Shown here piece by piece: positions 1 to 12,060 of a DNA stretch of 64,000 nt. This stretch comes from Lepidonotus clava. Taxonomy: Eukaryota; Annelida; Polychaeta; Phyllodocida; Polynoidae. The stretch covers positions 35,433,427 through 35,497,426 of the forward strand of contig OW387136.1 of NCBI GenBank assembly GCA_936440205.1, given 5' to 3'. The stretch's first letter is position 1; each line of letters opens with the position of its first letter. Both the position numbers and the translations under genes were made by a program. Under the pieces are notes generated by a model. It did no database searches. It was not told where the DNA came from and was given only the letters and a program-made list of their open reading frames with translations.

Positions 1-2339
1 AACCATAGCCTCGACGTAAAGTGTAAATACGGCCTTAACTGTTAATAAGTGGTTTAAGTATATATCTATTTGGCAAGCCAAAATAAGCTATAGACAAAGA
101 TTTAAAAGGTATGCTATGGTTAAATATAAACTATGAAAACTGTCCTGAACATTATTGCAAACTCCAGGAATGGATTTGAAAAATCATAATTTTGAAGACT
201 GCATTGATGTTGCTCCTTTCCACTGTTTGGCCTATGCCTGTCTGGTGTAACGTTATTACGTCTGGGGTATGCGGGGGCCATCACTCAACCCAGTTCTCCC
301 AGACTACACTCCCCAGTCCCCTCATTATTCTGCATAGCAGTAGATCTATGTACATTTCAGGGCAGGCCACTAACTGTCCAGCCCAGGTCTGGGAACACTA
401 ACCGGCCGGCTACTTGGACTAGGCCCCTCCCTCTCCCCTCGGCGACTACCTCATTCCCGGCGTAATAAAGAATTATTGGCGGGAGACCTTATCAGCTGTA
501 GGCTATCCCAGGGTCTGAGACTCCCCAGGACCCTAAAGAGCTATACTGGACTGACCGTTAGGTACCCGAGTTAGGGCAGATGGGATCTAAGCATGCAAAA
601 TATACGGTACAATTATCCCTACCACGGATAGCCAATTTTCTGTATTTTACCTGCAGGTTAGCATAGATCGAGAAGCATGCTGGGTAATATGTCGACAGGT
701 CACAAGGCTTAAGTATAGGAATTTGGAATAAACCTGGCATTACTTTTAACTGAAGATGATGGAAAAGTAACATTCAGCATTTTTCAGTTTGTCAATATCG
801 AATTATAGAAATAAACAGTTTTTTTTCAAGAGAAGGAAATGCAATATGGAATTACTTTTTTAACACTTTATATCGGAACTCTTGAATCTGCTAGATCCAC
901 ATTTTAAGTTATCATTCTACTAAGATGATAATGAACTGGTACATTTTACTATAGGCATTGCATAACTCTTTCTGCCATAGACTGTCCAGTCAAGGGAAGG
1001 CCAGCTATCGATTGAGCCAGGCACAGGGAGCCAGACTGCCGGGGGCTTATCTGTGTTATCTTAAAGGGGATCCTGTAGAAATGAAGCCATCAACATCTAA
1101 CGGGAAGGTCCGCCTTTTTGTATGTTGCCTTTTGAAAGCTGCTTCCTATTGAAGTGGCCGTCTCTGTATTAGTGTGCTATTGTCCCCTTCCTGTCCCCTT
1201 CTATACAGATAACAATAACCTCTTACTGTCAATGTTTTTACAAAAGGGGGCTGTAATAGGTGTGTAGTTTTAGCTAGCAGTACTATCCAAGAGACTGTAA
1301 TGATGTTTGCTGAGCTTGGGTATACGTTCAGATCTATTCTACAATGGAAACATTGATCTTTTTTAGGGAAAGGTGTAACTTTTGACAAATTTGGCACGCC
1401 ATCCCCTCCATCTCCCTTGTATACGGACCTGCTGTGGAGGAAGATAGGAAGAGGAAGCTTCAGGTATAAAACCTGCATATAGTAGGTCTAGTTATTACTA
1501 GAATGTTTCATACAATCAATTTGGGCATTTGTAGCGTTCCTGCCTAACCATATCACAAGCGTTGGAAATGAAAACAGACCTCGGTTTTTGTCTGAGTAAT
1601 CCTTATATCTTCCTCTACTTCGCAGACTCTTCTCAATGATATCTATCTATAAGTGTGTTCCTTAAAGATATTGATTAAATCAGATGACTGCTGCTATTTA
1701 TCAAAATGTTTTAAAAACCCTGATTTATGCTGTTGGGTAATGGTTCGGTAACCTATACAGTAATGAATTAGTAATCTAACCCTTTTTGAAGCTAGCAATA
1801 TCTCATGATAAATCTGTATGAACGGAGTAAACTACTCTGGATTCTGTATTATAGGATGAAGGTTTTTGTATCAACCGCATTTTAAAAATACAAAACTTAA
1901 ACCTTAGAGAAATGCCAAGCCGCTTCTTCGGCCTCCCTTCATTGATTCTGGCCTGGCCTGTCCCCGGTTCCCTTTGATGACTGGGGGCCGCCAGCAGGGA
2001 GCTGATTGGCTCGGAGGTTATCTTGTCAATTCACATGTCACTATTTATAGGGGGACACTTCTGTGAGCAGTCAATGGTAATTGGAACCAAGCCTGCTGTG
2101 AAATGAGAAAATGGATTAATTTGTCTACCACTCTTCTCCTATGTCTATATCTCTTTTGGTGAACATCGAATTACTGATGATATATTTTGTCCTTATATTG
2201 GTATAATTATAATGCCTTTTTTCAAAAATTCAATTTGTGAACTTCGTTTTGCTTTAAAGGATTATGTTATCATTTATAGTTCACATAGACGGGCACAGAC
2301 AACGACATAGGCACACAGGACAAGAGGACCTGTTATAGA

Positions 2340-2880
2340 CTTCCCAAGAAAAAAGACAGCCAGTCAGCCAGACAGAAAGACAGCCAGACAGACAGCATAC
2401 AGCCAGACAGCCATAATAGAGAGCTAGAAAAGACAGTCAGGCAGATAACCAGGCGGGAAAAAAGATGGCCAGTTAAACAGAAGGACAGTCAGTCAACCAG
2501 TCAGAAGACAGCCAGTGAAACAGCCAGCCAGCCAGTCAGACAGAAAGATAGCCAAACAGAAAGACAGTCATATAGACAGTCAGACAGAAAAGCAGAATGA
2601 CAGCAGACAGACACTCAGGCAGCCAGTCAAAAAGCAAGAAAGCCAGAATGAGAACCAGCCAGCTAGCCAACCACCCAAAAAGACAGAAAGTCAGATAGAC
2701 AGAAGACAGCCAACTAGATGTACAGACATACATAAGGACGCATATGGCATAAAACACACAGACGCGTGCATGTGTGCGTGTGTGTGTACATGCACACACA
2801 AACTCACAAAAAAACCCCACAAACACACACACACAAACACACACAAAAACACACACAAAAACACACACAAACACTCATGG
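2340..2880. repeat. ACAGCCAG/ACAGACAG microsatellite-minisatellite grading into (CA)n
   Basis: Degenerate repeats of ACAG-NCAG units run from about 2340 to 2715 and are followed by CACA-rich sequence from about 2745 to 2875. The long open frames on both strands here (Lys/Gln-rich on plus, Val/Cys-rich on minus) are products of the repeat. Confidence 0.9.
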
Positions 2881-5141
2881 TAATAACGAAAATATCAATG
2901 CCTATTATCAGTGTCCCATCCATGCAATGATGAAACCAGTTTTAGAATTTCCTAATAATTATGAAATATCCTTATCACTATAAAAAAAATTGCATTTCAA
3001 ATGGTTCAACTATAATGAAGGGAAAACCAATGAAACCGCTCATCCACAACTCGGTTAATCTGGAAGCCAAGTAAATCAATTTTCTAATTAACACTTTTGT
3101 CGCATCATCCTCCCAGAAGTCCCATATTTCCCAAAATGGCCCTTAAGCTTTTGAGCTTCATAGAAAGCTAAGATGAAAATGGAAAAAATGAGATGAGTTT
3201 GCTTGTCATTAATACTGAAAGGCATACTTCATTGGAGGGTCAGGTATGGATGCAGTCTATCTACTTGGTTGGTATAGGTAGGCCCTAAAGTGGGGATTCC
3301 ACGTGGCGACAAATATAGAGAGTTTTATTGGCAACACTGGGAAACACAGGTGTATTGCACAATTACCAACTAAATATTTAGAAATATTTTTGCTGCGTTT
3401 ACTGTGTTTGATTGTTTTTATTTCCTTCAGCAACTGCTAGGCAACATACCTTTTATGGGCAAATGGTCAGCGACAGTTCAGAAAGGTTTGCTAGCTTGTA
3501 GCTGTACAAGTGCTCTGTTTTTTCACCCCATGGAAGGCTCCCTTAACACCAAAGGACCTTAGGGGGTTAGATCACAATGAAAACCTATCCATATACATCC
3601 ACGTGTCATTCACTACCGAACAATACCCATTTGACAAGGACAGGTCTATCAAAGGCCTAGTACCACCGGCTGGGTATGTGTGGCCCTGGCTATGGGACCC
3701 TACACAATAAAGAAAGGCATACTTGGACCCTACACAATAAAGAACACCTATCTCAGTAAAAATGTGGGGTACGGTCTCTATCTTCTCAAAGATTCAATCA
3801 TTTCATACAATTATCAACGAAGTCAGAATGGTCAAGCCTATTCCTCCCATGATATGACCACGGATGTTGATACCGAATTATAACCAACTAACTAACCCTA
3901 CCCATCCCTAGCCTCTCCTTCCAGTATAAACACAATAAATAAGTTGCAATAACACACTAGGTTGATATATATCTCCCCGTTGCTGACGTCCCTCAAAACG
4001 GATGTACGAGATAATCATTCTGGGAACACAGTCTCCTTACCACAAATATGTGCTGAGTGAAGATACTCGAACCGGACACCACAGAATCTTACTTCAGGCC
4101 CAAGAACGTAATATCATTTTGAACTGTGATGAAATGGCCGAAACATAAAGAGGTCACTCGTATTATAACTGTTGTTATCACCACGAAGAAGGATTTCTTC
4201 AACTTTCAGAACGCTATTAAATTGACACGGCTTGCCCCCCCCCCCCCCACCTCCCTGAAAAGAAGCACAGAAAAAAGAAAAAAAGAAGAAAGAAAGACGT
4301 TGACACCAAGTTGAAATGTATTTTGAACATGGGGAATTTTAAAGGGGAAGAAAAATCGCCAGGCGGTATATGGTGGGCAGTTATTAGATGGATACCCTTT
4401 TAACCTTAAATGCCATACTTTTAACAAAACAAACCCCACTCTCCCCTAATACTTCCCAATCCATGGAGACCGCCTCCCCCCCTCCTCCCCCATCCCTATA
4501 CGTCTACATCCCCCGTCCGTCTGGCCCTGCCCACGGGGGGAAGGTCGGGAGCAGGCAGTGGGTAGGGGAGTGGGTGAGGGGTGAGGGAGAGGTGGTGGCG
4601 AGCCGTGGACTATGGATGAGGGCCCCGCACGCCCTGCTCAGGGTCGATAGGATAGGGAGGGCCCTGCAGACTCCTAAATCTGCTCCCCCCTACACCCACA
4701 CTAAACAGGGCTTCTGAATACAGCCTCACAGTATGGCTTACTTGTGTTGGCGTTCGCATAATGTTGTATGGTTATGTCTCAAGCGTCCAAACTTGGAGCT
4801 ATACACTTATCACAAAAATAATAATATTCAATATCAGACCGCAATATCTTAAATCTATATCATTAATCGAATGTATAGGTTGTAATGTGAGCCACATTGA
4901 TGACATGGATGATACACAAATGACAAAGCATTAATGTACCTTATCGTTAGTGATTCTTTTCTTTCTGTATCCATAACCATATATGTAAGAAGCCCCCCAT
5001 CTATAGCCCAGCTACCTTTTGGTTTTATATATTCGCCCTTAAACCCGGCTTTTAAGGATGTCCCGTAAATTCCCCACTCTACACACACAAGGCGTACAGG
5101 TCTCTGCCCCCCCCCCCCCGCCCGCCACCAATTCTGTGTGG

Positions 5142-5322
5142 CGCTAAAGGGGGTTTTGCACTAAGCGATATTTTTGATGATGTCACATATGGAATATACT
5201 ATACATTGTCATTCTTTAACTATCATGTCAGTCCTGTATGTGATTTGTCTGTGATTCCATCATATTTCACCCCATGTCACAGCCCGGGTCGTGCAGTCGT
5301 GCAGTGTAATAGGGCCTTAACT
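5142..5322. mobile_element. MITE-like element of the CTTAAAG...CGATTTT group, diverged
   Basis: The left end CTAAAGGGGGTTTTGCACTA and AAGCGATATTTT opposes a right end that reads GTTAAGGCCCTATTACACTG on the other strand. No coding sequence lies between. Ends resemble, but do not match exactly, those of other elements in this window. Confidence 0.45.
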
Positions 5323-7322
5323 GATGGATCCCCAGTCGGGTCAGGTGCAGGCGGCCAGGTGCACCATAACTCTTAGACTGCATAAATAAAGATCAACATT
5401 TCTCCTCTCTATTTTCTCCCCGTCTTCATCATCCTAGGTAAATACCATTCAATACAATGAAAAGTGTGTCATCAGGAATGCAATCTAAAATACATTAATG
5501 GTATTTAGAAGGAGATAAGAACTTATAGACAAAAAGTAATTTTAGGATGGTAAATTCGATAAAGCTCTGTAAATGGTGTGGACTTGTGTTCACTTATTCC
5601 ACTGGAGGTGTGGGGAAAGGGCAGGGGCCGCCTAGCCCGAGGTAAAATGACCCTTCACTATAGGTCTGCCTACCAAGAAAGGACCTAAATACTGAACACC
5701 TTTTATGTGTTATGCCTAATAATAGAGCTAATTGCAATGTCCTAACACATTTCTGTGTATTTAATCTATATCTCAGAATTTTCAAACACGTTTTTTTAGC
5801 GCTTTTTACATTGTAATGCATTTAAGCATATATGGTGGTAAAGTCTAATTCCTTTGATTCTTTATAAAAAATAAATAAGGGGAAAATAATAAATCGGTCC
5901 TTTCTTAACCAGCAGGACGGGGATGGGGTGGAATAGATGGGAATGGAGAAGAAGTGGTAGAGTCCATTTTAAAGGTCATCCCTACCCAGCCCCACATACT
6001 GCATATTGTTTAGTTACCCGCTAACCTCATTAATTAGGTGTGGGAGTCAGGGTATCTGGGCTTACTGTGGGAACAGGGGTGAGTAAGGGTTACAGAAGAA
6101 GATAGATGTACGTAAGGCTCCTAGCACTTCTCGAAAACAAGATTGGATCAAAATAATGTACTGAGCTGATACATGTATAAAACGTATGTCTTTTCACTAT
6201 AATGTCAAACTATCTTTTCCAGTGGCAGCTTCAGAGGGGACATTTGAAATTCTCACACCTGGAGGATCCGGCAGAAATCCTAATCTCTCGATCTGTCCCT
6301 GTTTTCCATATCTCAAGTAGTCCAAATGACTTACGCCATACAGGGCAAAAAGGCCTATATATTTCCAGAATAACCTTTCACAGAGCAGGTGGGAATCTTG
6401 TTACAAACAGGTGATATAAAAGGTCCTGGGCCCGACCCTCATACCTTACCACTGACCCCCGTACAGTCACACATAAGTTATAGCAAAGCATGTCATCAAT
6501 GCTCAAAGAGTCATTCATTCCTTTACCCAAGGCTTATTCAGGTTGCCCTAATCTTCTCCATGTTAATGCACTCTTTAGTCAAGTGGCATATATAGTATAA
6601 GAACTTATGGAGATCTATTGCAAGCTCAGGGCACATAATTATAAGGGTATCTTGTCTCTAAAGACTCTGATAGGATAAGGTTGAAACATTTTAACATGAA
6701 GTAGGCCTCATAAAAGTACAAAGAGGCATTTCCTATCATTGGATGCTTCATTCATCTCATAACATGACTGAAGACATTCAGGCATCGATTACAATCAGAA
6801 ACTGCTTCGTCAGCACTTATTGATACAAACAGACACAGCCTACCCCGCCTCACAGTAGCCCCAAAGGACCCCTTTGCATTAACCATTCAACAGAATAGAC
6901 GAGTAAAGGCCAACACAAAGAACATTATATAGAGGCAATCGGAAAAGACAGACAAAAAACGAAAAAGACATAAGCTAAAAGGTTCAGGTGCCTAAATGAG
7001 TGGCCCACAGGGGCGGGTCTTGGGTCTTATTACATTTAGGTGGTGGTCCATGTCAGACATACTCTACAGGCTGTGCCACCTTTTGTCGTCACCCCCATCC
7101 CCGCCTTATAACCGTTTGAAGGCTCTACCATTCTCTGCCCACCGCCCGTCCACTGCCACTATATGTGGTACTACGGACTACAAACTCTTAGTTATGCTAA
7201 AACGCATTCAATGATTTTACAAATATCTTTATAGGCATTCATCCCATTGTTATATTTTCAGTGACATGTTTGTTACATGGTATAACGTTGTTCGTACTCC
7301 CTAAAGACCTTGCTCTAGACTA

Positions 7323-7464
7323 AAGCCTGTATTCCACTTAACAATTTTGATGCTAGCGATTTATCATTTGTTTGATTTGCTCCATAAATATGGAATGAAA
7401 CCATATATTTAATGCACCATTTGATAGCGAACTTTTAGTCCTGTCTAGTGGTATATAACAAGCT
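7323..7464. mobile_element. short MITE-like element, GTATTCCACT ends
   Basis: The left terminus AAGCCTGTATTCCACTTA faces a right terminus that on the opposite strand reads AGCTTGTTATATACCACTAG. It is non-coding and about 140 bp long. The ends belong with the elements near 8.5 and 63.8 kb. Confidence 0.4.
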
Positions 7465-8490
7465 TATATATTATGTTTAACTTTAATTCGCACTGCCGAT
7501 TTTTTAAAATTGAGAGCAGAATTGGCTTATGGAAAATAGGCGAACCTTTTGCTTAGTAGAAGGGTAAACTCGGACAATCTGGTTGTAGCTGATGTGAGGC
7601 TGGGAGCCAGTTGGGTAAACCTGTCTGTGCCCTAATGTCTTTATTCACAGGCCTCCCATGGGGAACGTGTGTGGGAGGGACGTGGTGAGGGCCCGGGGAG
7701 GGCACAGAAGTACACAGTACCACAGAGAAGCCTTTCTCCCACAGGGACCACATACCACTTTGCAGCTCCCTCTGAATAATTCACTGTTACAATTGGGTGT
7801 TTTCCGTTAGATTTTTTTTCGACACTTTAGATTTTGTTCTCGAATGCAGTAGAGTTGAGCTTTTTTGTCGGTCTCTATCAATATTCTCTGATCTGAGGGG
7901 TTTATTGCAGGGAAAGTGTCCCAGATAAAATTAAATTCAGCTTTGTGTAGAGAGTTTACACTTCAACTCATTTATTTCACATATCACATGGTATATTGAA
8001 TGCTGCGGTAAAGGAACAGTAGAGTTCTTTTGGTAAATATGGCTGAATCACTAGAAAAATGTCTTTACTCAACTGGTCGACAATTTTATTATAAGTATAC
8101 TTTCTTAGTTAATGGTCCCTTCCTTTAACTTTTACCTGTGCATAAATTACCCCAAATTGACCCTTCTTCTATTCTTTTTTATACACATTTTTCATTAATA
8201 TGTCTGAAAAAAAATTGGGTACTTGATTCCCATGAATCTAGTCTTAAAGTTTTGGGTACAAGGCTTCTATTGGAAGATCCACTGCGGAGACTCGTTGAAG
8301 AGATGTATAGACTAACGGTTCTGACCCACAATGGTTCCATGCCCAAGGTCATGATCTGTTCACCATTAAATCTCAGACATCCTTACTTATTAATCCCTGG
8401 GATAATCTACAGGGTCCCGTTCTGTCAGCCTGGGTGGCGGAGGCTTGATTTCCGAGAGTAGGTTAGGAGATGTCACTGACTCTACACAAA

Positions 8491-8704
8491 AGGCTGTATT
8501 CCACTAGTCGATTTTTCTCCCGATTTTGAAAATCGCCAGTAAAAATATGGGGAAAATACACACATGTTATATATCAATATTATTTTAAATTCACTTTCAA
8601 ATGGTATGTAACATTACATGCATGGGTTCTATAATATTTCTAATGGGATTTTAGAAATAACTCAATTGTCAGTAGTCAAAATCTCCTAGTAAAATAAGTG
8701 CTTG
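8491..8704. mobile_element. MITE-like element, same family as the one at 63.73 kb
   Basis: The left end is AGGCTGTATTCCACTAGTCG then ATTTTTC; towards the right, CAAAATCTCCTAGT is a weak inverted match. The interior (TTATATATCA, TATTTTAAATT, CAAATGGTA, ATGCA, GGGTTCTATAAT) aligns well with 63730-63928, so the two are copies of one family. Confidence 0.6.
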
Positions 8705-10839
8705 ACCCTATGGCGGCCCCCCTGCCGTGGAGGCCCATACCTCATCCCACCTGTCCACGCCCGCCTCTCGTTATGGCCACAGGCGGTCAACACTGACCAC
8801 TGGCCACTTCACCTTGGGATGAAGCAGCAGGACATAGGCCATATTGGGCTGCCTTAAAGAAGGGTACCTATTAAGCGACTAACTAAATTCTGGTAATTTT
8901 GACCAGCTTTCGTCGCTTAATTCTGAAAAGGACCAGAAATCGTGTTCACACTGAGTGATTTGACCAGAAATCTATCAGAAAAGGGTTTTATTTGTTTAGA
9001 GGAAATATATATGACTGGAAATATATTTGATCTGTCTTGAATTGTTTAGTTACCGGCTAAATCCTTTGAGTAAAAACCTCAGACAAGGGAAGAAGCCAAT
9101 TGCACAATAAACTTTCATTAGACTTCCAAGACCGCAAAGGGTCTTTGTTATAAACTTATTAAAAGCCAGTGAAGTAAAATAAGTTTCGAATATAAAATAT
9201 GGCGTACCCGTCCATCAAAACCAGTAGAGCATCAATAAGTATTTGTATCATCTACGCTCAGCCCTCCAGGGGTTGGGCTGAAAAACACTCCAAATTCCAC
9301 TCAATCTACGGCTATCATTTGCCCATTTGCTGTAGCCAGCAGGCACTCCAACAATACACAGCATTTAATTGCCACTAAAAGCTTCATTACACCATTAGAG
9401 CTGTGCCTACATTGGATCTGATTAAACACAAGCTCGGTCGGGAAGGGGATGTTCGAATTCACTAATGGATTTTACACGGATAAATACCGTTTTTCTCACC
9501 CCACAATGTATGACGCTCTCTCCCCCCAAACCACAATCAATATGTTGCTTCCTCCCCGAAAATACCTTTATGCTTTTACAAAAACTCTTTATTTTTCGCT
9601 TCTCACCACAAGCTGAGCTCTTGTCGGCTTCCGATATCCGCCGTCAATTATGCCTCGTGAGGGTGGGGAAGTTAAATCAATGATGAGTTGTAATGAAAAG
9701 AATGTCTGGCTCTGGAGGAACATTCATCACTGTAGCGGCCGACTGGTGTTACGCAATGACAATTACCAGAAAGGCAATTGCAAGCCGGGAGGAGGCAGGC
9801 AATGAGGAGGGCAATGAAAGACGGCGCGGGAGATGGTGGTCGGGGTAAGGGAGTAGGGAAAGATCAATAAGGCATAACGCGCAGTATGCTACGGGCCGAT
9901 ACGGCTGAGAATGTTTTGGAAGATTGTGGAGAGGGGGGTGAGCAGAAGGATAAGAGCCAAGGGGTGAGGAGGGAAGTGAAACCGGGGGATGGGAATGTCG
10001 CTCAAAAAGAAGAGGTGTAAGGGCAACGAAGGAGGCGGCATTAGACCGACACAACTAGGGGGTTGCAGGATGCATATTATACCGATTAGACAGTCGTAGA
10101 CCCTTTGTCTACGACTAAATGGTCGGGAATAGCTCATCCTAATTGCTGATAAGGCATACTTTTTAGTCTGAAACCTATAGCACATAGACCAACTGATCCT
10201 TACTCAACTCAGTTGTTTAGTCAGGCAGGCAGTATAGCAGGTTCTGCAGGGGGGGGGGGGGGGAGGAATTAGAAATGTAAACGCCATGTTTCTGTACTTA
10301 ATGTTCCTTACCTGTGGGCCATGGTTAAGTGTCCTAGCCACCGGAACCAAAGGGTAATCCTGCACTGTGTATGACCTCCCCGGGACACTACGGACGGTCT
10401 GTTCGTGTTCCCGCGGTAAGACGTAGGGAGTCTACGGGTGCCGCCCCGCCTGGCATATACGTACTACTACCTCCATGGTCACAGATCCTGCTCACGGATC
10501 CTTCGCAGAGTACATCACTCCCACCACCCACAGGCACATGTATTGGCGAGCAGCTCACTATGTGCTCAGAGCTGCTCACAGACCAGCATGAAGACCTCTT
10601 CTCCCAGACTGCGGGGAATCTGACTGCTGACAGTTTATCACCCGCAGTCCCAAAACACTGAGGGTGAACTGCCGCTTTGGAACCAGGGGTTCTTTCTCTA
10701 TAGCCACTGTAAATGAGATGTCCTGATTGATAGGCCAAGTGGTCAAAATCTCTTAATCCTACACCAGTTCCTTTTGCCTTCAGTTACACTGATTTGCCAT
10801 TTAGGGCTTCTTCTCTATATAGGGTATAGTAGTACCACG

Positions 10840-11330
10840 GCTGTCTCCACCGCCTCATCAACTCACTATTGCTGGCAGACACACACAGTCAGACGACAGC
10901 TCCCTCGTTTGCTCCTACACTAGCTCCGTCCATTATGCCAGTGTGATTCCCTCAAGCGTTAACAGTTTGCCAACCGTGGACCGATTCCTCTACCGTCCCT
11001 CCTCCTCCTACTCCTCAGGGATCTAGCTGTTCCGCTCGCCCTGTCCGTGTCAATGTGCGTCGTAGCGAGCAGCTCGGAGCGGCTCGGGCCTCAGACGCTG
11101 CTGCTGCTGCCGCTGTGGGGAGGTGGTTACTGCTCTCCCCCTGCTTCCTCCTGGGTCCCTCCTCTCCCTATCTCCCGCCGCCCGCTGCAGACTGCAGCTG
11201 CTCCTCCCCTCCTCTTCCCCTGCCAGTAGGCCCCAACCCTACACCCTTGTCTCTTCCAGGCAGCGCTATACAGACGGCTGGGCGGTGGTGGTTGGTTGGG
11301 CGGTGGTTGTAGTGGTGGTAGATGTGGTGG
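10840..11330. other. GC-rich island, possible promoter or first exon of unknown orientation
   Basis: The segment is CG- and CTG-rich, far above its surroundings, and contains pyrimidine-rich plus-strand runs (CCTCCTCCTACTCCTCAG) and a CTGCTGCTGCTG run. Together with 10370-10740, where both strands stay open for about 100 codons, it could be an internal promoter of sif or a 5' exon of a neighbouring gene. No protein family is recognised and no start can be chosen. Confidence 0.25.
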
Positions 11331-11779
11331 TATCGTATGGGGTATTGATGGATAAATATCAATGGATACCCCGTGTGTAGGGTGTGTACAATTTCATTTA
11401 TCGTTCCAAAGATGTACCATCTAGGGTAAATGTCGAATTGAAATACTGCTAGGTGGCATTGTTTTCTATGTGGGTCACGGTATCATGTGGGATATCTAGA
11501 GCAGCACTTAACCCGAATTACCTTTATCAATTATTCCATTTTGAAATAATGTTGTTTGTTTCTAGTTAAAGGAAGCCAAACTTTTGAATACAACGTGTAC
11601 CTTATAACATGTTTCTAAGTACACATCAACTTTGATTGAGCGCAATTAAATGAAGAACTTACAGCATAGAAAATCTAAAATATGTATCCCCATAGAAAAA
11701 ATATATCAAACTTTGTTTAGGAGAAATAAAGCGCCTTAATAGGATTTAGCGGAACGCGGGATCTAAATAATTGCAGAGG

Positions 11780-12060
11780 GTGGGGATGGAAGGTTATGGA
11801 CCTATTCACATATATGTATAGCTTTAGGACTGGAAGGTTATAGGCAGTTAAAGGCTGGGGAGTGGAGGGTTAGGGACTCGGGTGGGAGGACAAGAGGTAA
11901 GAGGCTGGGAAAAGGAAGGTAAGGGTCTGGAGTTTGGAGGGTTAGAGACTGGAGGTCTGAGGGTCAGGAGTGAGTTTGAGGGTAAGGGGCTGGGGGTTGG
12001 GGGTTAGGAGCTGGGGTTAGAGGGTGGGGGCTTGCAGTGTCAAGGAGCAGAGGTCAGCTG
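11780..12060 (+). repeat. G-rich degenerate minisatellite (GGTTAGGGGCTGG-like)
   Basis: About twenty degenerate units of the form GG(T/G)TAG-GG-CTGGAG run along the plus strand, with several GGG runs close together. It has some potential for G-quadruplexes and no coding capacity. Confidence 0.7.

Noticed and set aside
2515-2983. Lys/Gln- and Val/Cys-rich open frames
   Set aside because: Encoded by the ACAG and CA simple repeats.
9749-10185. Overlapping Pro/Leu/Ser-rich minus-strand frames as a gene
   Set aside because: The sequence is G/A-rich on plus and yields low-complexity frames; no domain or splice support.
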